Assembly: GCA_003152315.1 (NCBI GenBank)
Contig: PLZV01000020.1
Coordinates: forward strand, 90,751 to 154,750
Source of the DNA: Verrucomicrobiota bacterium
Lineage (GTDB): Bacteria; Verrucomicrobiota; Verrucomicrobiia; Palsa-1439
DNA: 64,000 nucleotides
Direction: 5' to 3'
The position numbers and the translations under genes were made by a program. This document shows, piece after piece, positions 11,485 through 21,605 of this stretch. The stretch's first letter is position 1. Each line of letters starts with the position of its first letter. The notes below the pieces were generated by a model. That model saw nothing but the letters and a program-made list of their open reading frames with translations. It searched no databases and had not been told where the DNA came from.

Positions 11485-11897
11485 CAAGGTTCTCCCCGTC
11501 TCGCCATGGCCTTGCTGACGGCAGATCCCCCGCAATGCCCCCAAAGCCAACGGGCCAGCATGCCGTAGTGGCGCTCCGTCGCGTAACGGAGTGTCCTTCT
11601 GCCTTCGAGTTGAACAGGCGTCCCGCCTGTACTCTCTGCGCCGCCCACTTGCCATCCGTCGTTACGCTTCAATTCATAATTCATGCTCCCACTATACCCA
11701 TACCGCAGCGCCGCGTCCAGTAAAATTATCAATTCACGATAGCGCATACTTGTCAACCGTATGCTTTAGCGAAGGAGCATTCCCCTCCTCGGGGGGGATA
11801 AAGGGATGGATGACAAGAGGGTGGCCGGTCTCACAAAGGGTATTCAATTCACCTTGAAGGACAACCATCGTGTGTATAGCCTGATGACAGAGAAATA
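11485..11897. other. intergenic with small hairpins upstream of GH95
   Basis: No gene is supported here. Two compact hairpins are visible: CTCCGT / ACGGAG (11574-11591, loop 6) and ACAGGCG / CGCCTGT (11614-11630, loop 3). They resemble REP-like intergenic DNA rather than a terminator, since no gene ends nearby and no U-run follows. The GH95 ATG has only a weak purine-rich upstream sequence (CAGAGAAATA). Confidence 0.4.
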
Positions 11898-14006
11898 ATG
11901 AAAATCCTATTGCTGTGTTCTCTGGCAGGCATCATCTGGCCGCTCATGGTTTTTGCAGAGCCAAACTCCGGGTTGATTCTCTGGTATCAGCAGCCGGCCA
12001 AAAGTGCCATGAACGAGGCGCTGCCCATCGGTAATGGACGGCTCGGCGGCGTGGTGTTCGGCGGTGTCGAACACGAGCGCATCCAATTCAACGAAGACAG
12101 CCTCTGGACCGGCGATGACAATCCCAGCGGCGATGACAACACCATGGGCGCGTACCAGGCGTTCGGCGATTTGATTCTCAGCTTCGATGACGGTGTGGAC
12201 GCTTCCGTACAGAACTATCGCCGCCAACTCGACCTCGCCACGGCGACGACGCGCACCGAGTTTACCCGTAACGGCGTGCGGTACGTGCGCGAAGCGTTTG
12301 CCAGTCATCCCGCGCAAGTTATCGTTATCCGCTGGAGCGCGGACAAGCCCGGCGCGATCACCGGTCACGTCGAACTGAAAGGCACGCACGGCGAACAAAC
12401 GGCAGCGGACGGAAAGACGCTGTCATTTCGCGGGACGCTCAGCAACGGAATGAAATACGAGGCGCAAGCGCGGGTACTCGCGCGCGGCGGCACAACGGAC
12501 GGTGGACAGTTCAAGGCATGTGACGAAGTCGTGGTGTTACTCACCGCCGGCACGGACTACGCGATGGACTACGCAAAGGGCTACCGGGGGGAGTTGCGGT
12601 CGTTGAACTTCCCGTCAAAGAGCTACGACGAGTTGAAGGCCGAGCACGTGAAGGATTTTCAGTCCTTGTTCAACCGCGTCTCGCTCGATCTGGGCCGATC
12701 CGACAATTCGTTGCCGACGGACAAACGCAAACGGCAACCCGACCCCGGACTTGCGACGCTGTTGTTTCAGTACGGCCGGTACTTGTTGATCTCGTGCTCG
12801 CGACCGGGAGGCTTGCCGGCGAATCTGCAGGGACTGTGGAACGACAGCAACACGCCGCCGTGGCATAGCGATTATCACTCCAACATCAACGTCGAGATGA
12901 ACTATTGGCCCGCCGAGGTCGCCAACCTGGCCGAATGTCATCTGCCCTTCTTCGATCTGGTACGTAGCCAATTGCCGGCTTGGCGCAAGGTGAGCGGCGC
13001 GAAACGCGGTTTTGCCATCCGCACCTCGCACAACATCACCGGCGGCATGGGTTGGAAATGGGACAAGACCGCCAACGCGTGGTATTGCCAGCATTTCTGG
13101 GAGCACTATGCGTTTGGGCAGGACAAGAATTACCTGCGCGAAGTCGCTTATCCCATCATCAAGGAAACCGTCGAGTATTGGGAAGACCATTTGAAGGCGT
13201 TGCCGGAGGGCCGACTCGTTGTTCCTAACGGTTGGTCGCCCGAGCACGGCCCGGATGAAGACGGGGTGAGCTACAATCAGCAGATCGTCGGGGATTTGTT
13301 CTCCAATTACATCGAAACTGCGAACATCCTCGGCGTGGACAGAGAATACCGCGACAAGATTGCCGGCCTGCGCGACAAGCTCGTCGGCCCGCAAATCGGC
13401 CGCTGGGGTCAACTCCAGGAATGGATGACCGACCGCGATGATCCGAACGACCATCATCGGCACACGTCGCATCTGTTCGCGGTTTTTCCAGGACGGCAAA
13501 TCAGCGTCGCCAGGACGCCGGAGCTGGCCAGGGCGGCGAAAGTCTCGCTCGACGCGCGCGGCATCGACCCGAGCAGCGACGTGCGCGAGTGGTCGTTTGC
13601 GTGGCGCACCGCCCTCCATGCGCGTCTGCACGACGGTGAGAGCGCATACCAGATGCTCCAACAACTATTTTCCGACCGCAACACCTGCCCGAACCTGTTT
13701 GGTCTGCATCCCCCGATGCAAATGGACGGCAACTTCGGCATCACCGCCGGCATCGCCGAGATGCTCATGCAAAGCCACGAAGGCGAAATCAACCTGCTGC
13801 CCGCCCTACCGGCGGCCTGGCCGACCGGCCGCGTGACCGGCTTGCGTGCCCGCGGCGGGTTCAACGTCGCACTGCAATGGAAGGATGGAAGATTGATCGA
13901 AGCGACAATCCGTTCGCTGACCGGTCAGCCTTGTCACTTGCGTTATGGAACGCGCACTGAGGAGATTCCCATCCGACGAAATGAAAGCGTTACTTGGCGG
14001 CCTTGA
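11898..14006 (+). CDS. GH95 alpha-L-fucosidase
   Basis: Secreted 702-aa enzyme, inverting 1,2-alpha-L-fucosidase family, likely removing the terminal fucose of fucogalactoxyloglucan. The signal peptide ends near VFAEP. The N-terminal beta domain opens with the family signature (LWYQQPAKSAMNEALPIGNG region). The (alpha/alpha)6 barrel has HSNINVEMNYWPAE, whose two Asn (N329, N331) match the catalytic pair that activates water in this family. E449 in WSPEHGP and D610 in MDGNFG occupy the other conserved positions. At 702 aa it is somewhat shorter than many members (about 750-800), mostly in the linker before residue 250. It opens a plus-strand run of four glycosidases; a 124-base gap separates it from the GH31 gene. 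Confidence 0.93.
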   Translation: MKILLLCSLAGIIWPLMVFAEPNSGLILWYQQPAKSAMNEALPIGNGRLGGVVFGGVEHERIQFNEDSLWTGDDNPSGDDNTMGAYQAFGDLILSFDDGVDASVQNYRRQLDLATATTRTEFTRNGVRYVREAFASHPAQVIVIRWSADKPGAITGHVELKGTHGEQTAADGKTLSFRGTLSNGMKYEAQARVLARGGTTDGGQFKACDEVVVLLTAGTDYAMDYAKGYRGELRSLNFPSKSYDELKAEHVKDFQSLFNRVSLDLGRSDNSLPTDKRKRQPDPGLATLLFQYGRYLLISCSRPGGLPANLQGLWNDSNTPPWHSDYHSNINVEMNYWPAEVANLAECHLPFFDLVRSQLPAWRKVSGAKRGFAIRTSHNITGGMGWKWDKTANAWYCQHFWEHYAFGQDKNYLREVAYPIIKETVEYWEDHLKALPEGRLVVPNGWSPEHGPDEDGVSYNQQIVGDLFSNYIETANILGVDREYRDKIAGLRDKLVGPQIGRWGQLQEWMTDRDDPNDHHRHTSHLFAVFPGRQISVARTPELARAAKVSLDARGIDPSSDVREWSFAWRTALHARLHDGESAYQMLQQLFSDRNTCPNLFGLHPPMQMDGNFGITAGIAEMLMQSHEGEINLLPALPAAWPTGRVTGLRARGGFNVALQWKDGRLIEATIRSLTGQPCHLRYGTRTEEIPIRRNESVTWRP

Positions 14007-14130
14007 CACATTCAGCACAATGGCAGGCCAATGGCGGCTTTGTCTTGCCGATTGCGGGCTGTCCCCGGTAGACTCGTGCTCACGGTCGTCTGCCCCGCCG
14101 CACAAGCGACGCGGGAGGACGGGAGATAAA

Positions 14131-16677
14131 ATGGTCCTACAAGTAGGAGATAAATTTCTCAAAGTCGAAGCGTGCGCGCCCAACATAATCCGGGTGGCCT
14201 GCGCGCGGCAGCGTTCGTTTTTCTCGCGACCGAGTCTGGTAGTGCTGCCGCAACGCAAACCGCCCAAATGCAAGGTCACACACGCGGCGCGCGAAACGAT
14301 TTTCACGACCAGCCGCCTCCAGGTCCGTGTGAGTTCGGCGACCGGTGCCGTCACGTTCCTTGACGCCGACGGCAACGCGATACTCGCTGAACGGAGCCGC
14401 GGACGGAAGATCACGCCGGCAAAGGTGGAGGGCGAGCGGACGTTTCACGTGCAACAACGGTGGGAAGCCAACGCCGATGAATCGCTTTACGGGCTTGGCC
14501 AGCGGCAACTGGGAATCCTCGACATCAAAGGCTACGACCTCGATCTATGGCAACACAACACGCATGTCGCCGTCCCGGTTCTGGTATCGAGCCGCGGCTA
14601 TGGCATCCTGTGGGACAACAACTCCTACACGCGGTTTGGCGATCTGCGCCCATTTGAGGCAATTCCCCCGCAATGCCTGCGCAAGGCGGGCGGCGAACTC
14701 GTTCCCCCCGTGACAGGCGATTATCAACTCCAGACATACTCCAACGGCAGCATCAAGCTCTGGCTGGATAATCGCCTGCTGATCGATCACTGGCGGCAGA
14801 CGTGGCTTGCCGATTACGATCAGGTCAAGGTCCACCTCGAGGCCAACCGTCATTACCGATTGAAGGTCGAATCCGGCGGCGAGCAGGCCACAACGATGGA
14901 GTTGCGGTGGAAGACGCCGGCACCAGATGACAGCACATCGCTCTGGTCGGAAGTTGGCGAGGGCATTGATTACTATTTTGTTTACGGGCCGGAACTGGAC
15001 AAGGTCGTCGCCGGCTATCGTCGCCTCACCGGGCAGGCGACCCTACTGCCCGGATGGGCGTTTGGCCTCTGGCAATCACGGCAGCGTTACGAAACGTCCC
15101 AACAGAGTCTCGATGTGGTCGATGAGTTTCGCCAGCGTGGCATTCCCTTCGATAACATCGTGCAGGATTGGCTGTACTGGCCGAAGGACGCGTGGGGCTC
15201 ACACCAGTTCGACCCGGAACGGTTCCCCGACCCCGACGGTTGGATCAAAGCCATCCACAAGAAGCACGCGCGTCTGATGATTTCGGTCTGGGGCAAATAC
15301 TACCCCGGCACCGCCAACTTTGAGGCGATGCAAACCGCCGGGTTCCTCTACCAGCCCAACCTGCGCGAAGGTCTCCGCGACTGGGTCGGTTTTCCGTACA
15401 CAATGTATGACGCATTCAATCCTGCGGCGCGCAAGCTGTTCTGGTCGCAAATCAACACGGCGTTGTTCCGTAAGGGCGTTGATGCGTGGTGGATGGACGC
15501 CACCGAGCCGGAACTCACGGGGGCGCCGCTAACTCTGGAAGGCCATCGAAGTCACATGCAACCCGTTGCCCTGGGGACCGCTTCGCGCGTCATGAATGCG
15601 TATCCCTTGATGAACAGCCGGGGCGTGTACGAAGGGCAGCGCCGCGCCGCGCCGAACCAGCGCGTCTTCATTCTCACGCGTTCCGGGTACGCCGGGACGC
15701 AACGGTATGCCACTGCCACCTGGTCGGGTGACATCACGTCCACGTGGACGGCCCTGGCGAAACAGATCCCCGCCGGACTTGGGTTCAGCATCTGCGGCCT
15801 GCCGTATTGGACGATGGATGTTGGCGGCTACACAATGCAGTCGCGTTTCTCCGCCAAAGACCAGACGCCGGAAGCCGCGGAGGAATGGGCCGAACTCAAT
15901 GCGCGCTGGTTTCAATTTGGCGCATTTGTTCCGCTGTTGCGTTTGCATGGCGAACTCCGACCGCGCGAGCCGTGGACGTTCGGCGCGGCGTACGAGACGA
16001 TCGTGAAGTTCGACCGTTTGCGTTACCGGCTGATGCCGTACATTTATTCTCTGGCCGGCGCGGTCACACACGACGGCGGCACCATGATGCGACCGCTGGT
16101 CATGGATTTTCCCGGAGACGCCACCGCGCGCAAGGTCGTGGATCAATACCTGTTCGGCCCGGCGTTGCTCGTCGCGCCGGTTACCGAATACAAAGCACGC
16201 CGCCGATCGGTGTACTTGCCGGGGACGACGCGGTGGTACGATTTCTGGACCGGCGTGGCGCAGGCTGGGGGACAAACAATTGACGCGCCCGCGCCATACG
16301 ATTCGATGCCGTTGTACGTCAGAGCTGGTTCGATCGTTCCGTTCGGCCCGGAGCTGCAGTACACCGCCGAGAAACCTGCCAACCCGATCACGCTATTTGT
16401 GTACGCCGGCGCGGACGGCGCCGTCACGCTATACGAAGATGATGGGCTGACGTACGGCTACGAGCGCGGCGCGTTCACCCGCATCCCGATTCAGTGGAAC
16501 GACACGACGAAGGTCCTCACCATTGGCCGGCGCGAAGGCTCCTTTCCCGGTATGCTCGCGCAACGCACGTTCGAGGCCGTGTTGGTTTCGAAAGCCAGCC
16601 CGGTTGGCTTTTCATTCGAACCACGGGCCGATTGCGCCAAGCGTTATCGCGGGGCAAAGGTCGAGGTTCGACTATGA
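14131..16677 (+). CDS. GH31 alpha-xylosidase with PA14 insertion
   Basis: An 848-aa retaining glycosidase, most like bacterial xyloglucan alpha-xylosidases that carry a PA14 domain between the N-terminal sandwich and the barrel. The PA14-like insert lies about residues 190-265 (TGDYQLQTYSNGSIKLWLDN, HYRLKVESGGEQATTMELRW). The barrel has the nucleophile in WWMDATEPE (D456) and the acid/base in TWSGDITSTW (D534). The start at 14131 is supported by GGGAG six bases upstream; the open frame extends back to 13945 inside GH95 but gives no better start. No signal peptide is visible, so it may act inside the cell or be exported by another route. It would remove the alpha-1,6-xylose at the non-reducing end of xyloglucan oligosaccharides. 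Confidence 0.9.
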   Translation: MVLQVGDKFLKVEACAPNIIRVACARQRSFFSRPSLVVLPQRKPPKCKVTHAARETIFTTSRLQVRVSSATGAVTFLDADGNAILAERSRGRKITPAKVEGERTFHVQQRWEANADESLYGLGQRQLGILDIKGYDLDLWQHNTHVAVPVLVSSRGYGILWDNNSYTRFGDLRPFEAIPPQCLRKAGGELVPPVTGDYQLQTYSNGSIKLWLDNRLLIDHWRQTWLADYDQVKVHLEANRHYRLKVESGGEQATTMELRWKTPAPDDSTSLWSEVGEGIDYYFVYGPELDKVVAGYRRLTGQATLLPGWAFGLWQSRQRYETSQQSLDVVDEFRQRGIPFDNIVQDWLYWPKDAWGSHQFDPERFPDPDGWIKAIHKKHARLMISVWGKYYPGTANFEAMQTAGFLYQPNLREGLRDWVGFPYTMYDAFNPAARKLFWSQINTALFRKGVDAWWMDATEPELTGAPLTLEGHRSHMQPVALGTASRVMNAYPLMNSRGVYEGQRRAAPNQRVFILTRSGYAGTQRYATATWSGDITSTWTALAKQIPAGLGFSICGLPYWTMDVGGYTMQSRFSAKDQTPEAAEEWAELNARWFQFGAFVPLLRLHGELRPREPWTFGAAYETIVKFDRLRYRLMPYIYSLAGAVTHDGGTMMRPLVMDFPGDATARKVVDQYLFGPALLVAPVTEYKARRRSVYLPGTTRWYDFWTGVAQAGGQTIDAPAPYDSMPLYVRAGSIVPFGPELQYTAEKPANPITLFVYAGADGAVTLYEDDGLTYGYERGAFTRIPIQWNDTTKVLTIGRREGSFPGMLAQRTFEAVLVSKASPVGFSFEPRADCAKRYRGAKVEVRL

Positions 16678-16725
16678 TGATCAACTGCTGACCGGTGTTG
16701 GCGGTTTGTCCCGGATATCAAAGAT

Positions 16726-18765
16726 ATGACCCAGCCAATCGAAGCGCGCGTTGAAGATCTGCTGTCGCGGCTGTCGCTCGAGGAAAAGGTCGCGTTGGTG
16801 CACGCGGATTCAAAGTTCACCACGGCGGCAATTCCACGGCTCGGCATTCCCAAACGCTGGCTGTCCGACGGACCGCACGGCGTGCGCCAGGAGGTCGGCC
16901 CGGACACGTGGAAGCCAGCGGGGCGTACCGACGATTTTGCGACGGCGATGCCGTGTGGAATCGCTTTGGCGGCGACGTGGAATCCCGACCTCGCGCAGGC
17001 CGAAGGCGCGGTGATCGGCGAAGAAGCGCTGGCACGCGGCAAGCATATCATGCTTGGCCCGGGCGTGAACATCATGCGCACACCATTGTGCGGCCGCAAT
17101 TTTGAATACTTCGGTGAAGACCCGTTTCTCGCGTCGCGCATCGCGGTCGGTTACATCCGCGGCCAACAATCGCAAGGTGTGGCGTCGTGCGTCAAACATC
17201 TCGCCGCCAACAATCAGGAGTTGGAGCGCATGACGATCAACGTCGAAATGGACGAGCGGACGTTGCGCGAGATTTATTTGCCCGCGTTCAAGGCCGCCGT
17301 AGAAGAGGCCGGCGTCTACACCGTCATGGGCGCGTACAACAGGTTCCGCGGCCAGTTCTGTTCCCATAACGATTATTTGCTCAACAACATTCTTAAGGGC
17401 GAGTGGAATTTTCAGGGCCTGGTCGTGTCCGATTGGGCCGCCGTGCACGACACGCGCGAAGCCTCGCTTTGCGGGCTCGACCTCGAAATGGGCACCGACA
17501 AACCGTACGACGAATTCTTTCTCGGAAGGCCGTTCCGTGAAGCAGTGCAAGGGGGTGACATTGCGTTATCGGTTCTCGACGACAAGGTGCGGCGCAATCT
17601 GCGCGTAATGATCGGTACCGGCCTGCTCGAGGGTCGGCCACCCGGCTCGCTCAACACCAAAAAGCATCAAGCCACCGCCCGCCGCGTGGCGGAGGAGGCG
17701 ATGGTGTTGCTCAAGAACGATGACGGCGCATTGCCGCTCGATCCGTCCCGGATCAAGTCGCTCGCCGTCATCGGCGAGAACGCAACGCGGTTGCATGCCC
17801 ATGGCGGCGACAGTTCCGGAATCAAGGCTTTCTACGAAATTGCGCCGCTGGAAGGAATCCTGCAGCGCGCGGGCAGCCAGGTGAACGTCACGTATTCAGT
17901 CGGCTATGGAAGCGACACTGGCAATGATGCCATCGAGCGCGCGGTGCAAGCGGCGAAGGCGGCGGACGTGGTGGTGTTCGTTGGCGGGTTGAATCACGAC
18001 AGCAATTCCGACGTCGAAGGATCGGACCGGCTTGATATGAAATTGCCATACCGTCAAGACGAGTTGATCCAGCGCATCGTGGAGGCAAACCCGCGCACGA
18101 TTGTCGTCCTCATCGCCGGCTCTCCGGTCGAAATGGGCGCATGGTTGGAGCGCGTGCCTGCCGTGTTGCTCGCGTGGTATGGCGGAATGGAAGGCGGCAA
18201 CGCGCTCGCGCGGATTCTGTTTGGCGACGTCAACCCCTCCGGCAAACTGCCCTGCACATTCCCGAAACGGCTCGCTGACTCGCCCGCGCACTCACTCAAT
18301 GCTTATCCCGGCACCAACGGCACGGTCCGTTACGAAGAAGGCCTGCTTGTCGGCTATCGCTGGTTCGATACCAAAAACATCGAACCGCTGTTTTCCTTCG
18401 GGCATGGATTATCGTACACACGCTTCGAGTATTCGAATTTGCGGTTGAGCCCAGGCGCTGCCGAGTTCGACGTCGTCAATGTCGGCGAACACGAAGGCGG
18501 CGAGGTCGCGCAGCTTTACGTACACGACGCACACCCGCGTCTCGCGCGACCGGACAAGGAATTGAAGGGGTTCCGCAAGATTTTCCTCAAACCCGGCGAG
18601 AAACAGCGCGTGTCCATTCCGCTTGATCAAGGCTCCTTTGCGTTCTACGACTCCGACCGGCGCGCCTGGGTGGCCGAGCCGGGCGAGTTCACGATTCTCG
18701 TCGGCAGTTCGTCGCGCGACATTCGCTTGCAGGACAAATTCACCCTGCGCCGACCATCGAGCTGA
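16726..18765 (+). CDS. GH3 beta-glucosidase
   Basis: A 679-aa enzyme releasing beta-linked glucose (or xylose) from oligosaccharides. The N-terminal barrel shows the GH3 start (LSLEEKVALVHAD, WLSDGPHGVRQE), the CVKHLAANNQE block that binds substrate, and the nucleophile in VSDWAAVHDT (D236). The second alpha/beta sandwich follows (MVLLKNDDGALPLD, AVIGENA) and the protein ends in a fibronectin III-like domain (DKELKGFRKIFLKPGEKQRV). No signal peptide is seen, as for the preceding GH31 gene 48 bases upstream, which fits a cytoplasmic pair acting on imported oligosaccharides in turn. Confidence 0.93.
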   Translation: MTQPIEARVEDLLSRLSLEEKVALVHADSKFTTAAIPRLGIPKRWLSDGPHGVRQEVGPDTWKPAGRTDDFATAMPCGIALAATWNPDLAQAEGAVIGEEALARGKHIMLGPGVNIMRTPLCGRNFEYFGEDPFLASRIAVGYIRGQQSQGVASCVKHLAANNQELERMTINVEMDERTLREIYLPAFKAAVEEAGVYTVMGAYNRFRGQFCSHNDYLLNNILKGEWNFQGLVVSDWAAVHDTREASLCGLDLEMGTDKPYDEFFLGRPFREAVQGGDIALSVLDDKVRRNLRVMIGTGLLEGRPPGSLNTKKHQATARRVAEEAMVLLKNDDGALPLDPSRIKSLAVIGENATRLHAHGGDSSGIKAFYEIAPLEGILQRAGSQVNVTYSVGYGSDTGNDAIERAVQAAKAADVVVFVGGLNHDSNSDVEGSDRLDMKLPYRQDELIQRIVEANPRTIVVLIAGSPVEMGAWLERVPAVLLAWYGGMEGGNALARILFGDVNPSGKLPCTFPKRLADSPAHSLNAYPGTNGTVRYEEGLLVGYRWFDTKNIEPLFSFGHGLSYTRFEYSNLRLSPGAAEFDVVNVGEHEGGEVAQLYVHDAHPRLARPDKELKGFRKIFLKPGEKQRVSIPLDQGSFAFYDSDRRAWVAEPGEFTILVGSSSRDIRLQDKFTLRRPSS

Positions 18766-18810
18766 ACGCGACTTCGTGGTGTGTTACAATGGTGTATCAA
18801 AGTTCTGTCC

Positions 18811-21573
18811 ATGAAACATCGGGGTGGTATTGCACTGGTGCTCACTGCATTGCTGGTCGGTGGTTCAACGGCCACCGCGCAGACGGAGAACGTCTATCTC
18901 GATGCGCTCGGGTCCAATTGGCAGAACTGGTCATGGAGTGGCGCCTACTACTTCACGAATGCGTCTCCCGTATACGCCGGTACCGCTTCCATCAAGATCA
19001 GCCAGCAAGCCTCGGGCGGCCTCTCGCTCCATCACGCGTCCATTGCTTCCAACGCTTACGGGTACATCGAGTTCTACATCCACGGCGGAACCACCGGTGG
19101 GCAACTGCTGCAGGTGCGGCTGGAAGACGATAATACCGGCACAGGTTCCGCGGGGCTCAATCTCGAAAACTATCTGGTCGGCGGCGGAGTTGTTGCGGCG
19201 GGCACTTGGAAACTGGTGTCGGTACCGTTCGCCGCGTTCGCGCTCACCACGCCGAACTTCACCCGGGTGTACGTGATGGATCGATCGGGCACGGCGCAAC
19301 CTTCCTACTACATCGATTCAATGACGCTCCGACAAACATCGAGCGCCCCGCCCCAACTGACTTCGGTCCGGGCGGGCGGGACACGATCCGTGGTTGCATT
19401 CTTCGATGCCGGCCTGACGACCGGTTCGGCAACCAACCCATCCAATTACGCCTTGCAGAGCCAAAGCGACGGGCATTATGCGTCGCGCATTGCCCCCTCC
19501 GCCGCCGTCTATGATGCGACCCGGGTGCGCGTGGCGGTGAACTTTACGAACGACTTCATCAACGGTGGCCGGTACACGCTCTACTGCAACGGGCTGACCA
19601 ATCTGGGCGGAACCGCCGTGTTGCCGGATACGTCGGGTCCGTTTGGGTTCTCGAATCAGGTCTTTCAAGTCAGTCTGCTGGCGAGCAATCACGTGATCAG
19701 CCCCCTGATCTACGGCGTCGCGTGGGCGCCGTCCACCAATTACTTGCGCGACATCGGCGCGAGCGTCCATCGCTGGGGCGGCAATCGTGTTTCGACGTAC
19801 AACTGGCCCGCCAACACCAGCAATTCCGGTAACGATTGGTATTTTGAAAACGCCGCGGGCATCGGCGGCGGCAGCTATCCGTCCAATGCCATCCAGTTTG
19901 CCAATGACAGCGCCGCTGCAGGCGCGGCAACATTGCTCAGCGTTCCGACATTGCCATTCGTCGCGAAGGATTCTACCTCTGTGAGTTTCTCCGTCGCCAA
20001 GTACGGCCCGCAGCAGGCCACCGATCCATACAATTCCAATGCCGGTAACGGCGTCGGCACCAACGGCCAGAATCTCGTCAACAATCCGCTCGATTCCGGC
20101 ACGACCAATAGCGTCACGCTGCAAGCCCAATGGCTGCGCAACCTCTCGTCCAACTCGGTGGCCCTCCCATTTCTGGCGCTCGACAACGAAATGGACATCT
20201 GGGCGGGCACCCATCGCGACTGGCATCCGGCCCCGATGACCTACGACGAGATGTGGCGCGTGTTCACCAATTACGCGACGATGGTCCGCGCCGAATCGCC
20301 GCAGTCGCAGATTCTCGCCCCGGTGAGTTGTTGCTGGTGGTTCTACTGGAATAGCGATGCTGGCGGCGCCGACAAGGCAGCTCACGGCAGTGAGGATTTT
20401 CTGCCGTGGTTTCTTGACATGGCGCAAACCAACGACCTGCAAACGGGCCGGCGCCTGCTCGATGTGCTCGACATCCACTATTATCCCGATTCGTTCAGCG
20501 GCGGGACCAATGCCGCTCAGCAACTTCGTTCCACGCGCGAACTCTGGGATGCGACGTACACCAGCGAAGGCTGGATTGGCACCGATCAATACGCGACGCA
20601 AACCCAACCAAACCGGAACCAGCCCAACATCATTCCGCGCTTCAAAACCCTGATCGCGCAACATTACCCCGGCACAAAGCTGGGGCTCACCGAATACAAT
20701 TGGGGCGCAGATACCACGCTGCCAGGGGCGCTCGCTCTCGCGGACGTGCTTGGGATTTTCGGGCGCGAAGATTTGTATTTGGCGACGTACTGGACCGCTC
20801 CCGACGCTTCCACCCCGACGTACCAAATGTTCAAGCTGTACCGGAACTACGACGCCAATGGCGCACAGTTCTTGTCCATTTCCGTCCCCACCATCTCGAA
20901 CGATCCGAACCTCCTGACCGCTTACGCCGCCACCGACCCGACCAACAACGCCCTCACGGTCATCGTCGTCAACAAGAACTCGGACTACGACTATGAGGCG
21001 CAGCTTCAGCTTGCCGGTTACGCACCGGGACCGACCGCCGCTGTCTATCAGGTTTCCGCCGCCAACCTCAAAGCCATTATTCGGGAACCGGATGTTACCA
21101 ATGCCACGGCGAACACGGCATTCGTCTTCCCGGCCTATAGCGCGACACTCCTGAGATTCACCGCCGTCGTCGGGCTTGCCGACGGCATCGCGCCTTGGTG
21201 GCGCATTCAGTACTTTGGCGGGGATGGCACGACCACGGACGCTTTTTCCTGCGCCAATTGCGACCCCGATGGTGACGGGATGAGCAATCTGCAGGAGTAT
21301 CTGGCCGGCACCGATCCGACCCATGGCGCCTCGGCGTTCCGAATCACAGACATTCACCGCGAAGGCAACGATATCCGCGTTACCTGGACGACGGGCACCG
21401 ACAAGACCAACGCGCTTGAACGCAGCGCAGGCGGCCTCAACGGCAGTTACTCGAACAACTTCGCGCCCATCTTCACCGTCACCAATACAACCGGCACAAT
21501 CACCAACCACCTTGACGTCGGGGCGGCGACGAACCTCCCACCCCTCTACTACCGCGTTCGGTTGGTTCCGTAG
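18811..21573 (+). CDS. GH44 endo-xyloglucanase/endoglucanase, modular
   Basis: Secreted 920-aa multidomain enzyme. The signal peptide ends near TATAQ. A beta-sandwich (about 25-180, ending YYIDSMTL) looks like a carbohydrate-binding module and is followed by a short Ig/FnIII-like domain. The GH44 catalytic part begins at ISPLIYGVAWAPSTNYL and has the hallmark SVHRWGGNRVSTYNWPANTS. The acid/base is E460 in LDNEMDIW and the nucleophile E628 in GLTEYNWGAD. The C-terminus has a dockerin/thrombospondin-3-like stretch (CDPDGDGMSNLQEYLAGTDP) and ends YYRVRLVP, like other exported proteins here. The ATG at 18811 lacks an obvious ribosome site; the gene lies 45 bases after GH3. Family members cleave xyloglucan, CMC and related beta-1,4-glucans. 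Confidence 0.92.
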   Translation: MKHRGGIALVLTALLVGGSTATAQTENVYLDALGSNWQNWSWSGAYYFTNASPVYAGTASIKISQQASGGLSLHHASIASNAYGYIEFYIHGGTTGGQLLQVRLEDDNTGTGSAGLNLENYLVGGGVVAAGTWKLVSVPFAAFALTTPNFTRVYVMDRSGTAQPSYYIDSMTLRQTSSAPPQLTSVRAGGTRSVVAFFDAGLTTGSATNPSNYALQSQSDGHYASRIAPSAAVYDATRVRVAVNFTNDFINGGRYTLYCNGLTNLGGTAVLPDTSGPFGFSNQVFQVSLLASNHVISPLIYGVAWAPSTNYLRDIGASVHRWGGNRVSTYNWPANTSNSGNDWYFENAAGIGGGSYPSNAIQFANDSAAAGAATLLSVPTLPFVAKDSTSVSFSVAKYGPQQATDPYNSNAGNGVGTNGQNLVNNPLDSGTTNSVTLQAQWLRNLSSNSVALPFLALDNEMDIWAGTHRDWHPAPMTYDEMWRVFTNYATMVRAESPQSQILAPVSCCWWFYWNSDAGGADKAAHGSEDFLPWFLDMAQTNDLQTGRRLLDVLDIHYYPDSFSGGTNAAQQLRSTRELWDATYTSEGWIGTDQYATQTQPNRNQPNIIPRFKTLIAQHYPGTKLGLTEYNWGADTTLPGALALADVLGIFGREDLYLATYWTAPDASTPTYQMFKLYRNYDANGAQFLSISVPTISNDPNLLTAYAATDPTNNALTVIVVNKNSDYDYEAQLQLAGYAPGPTAAVYQVSAANLKAIIREPDVTNATANTAFVFPAYSATLLRFTAVVGLADGIAPWWRIQYFGGDGTTTDAFSCANCDPDGDGMSNLQEYLAGTDPTHGASAFRITDIHREGNDIRVTWTTGTDKTNALERSAGGLNGSYSNNFAPIFTVTNTTGTITNHLDVGAATNLPPLYYRVRLVP

Positions 21574-21605
21574 GCGCGTCCGTGCCCGTTGGGGTGCCGA
21601 GGCGG

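Noticed and set aside
11574..11630. Two hairpins considered as transcription terminators
   Set aside because: No gene ends next to them and neither is followed by a U-run; they are better described as intergenic repeat DNA.
13945..14130. Upstream extension of the plus-strand GH31 gene into GH95
   Set aside because: No ribosome site or signal peptide appears there, whereas the ATG at 14131 has GGGAG at good spacing.
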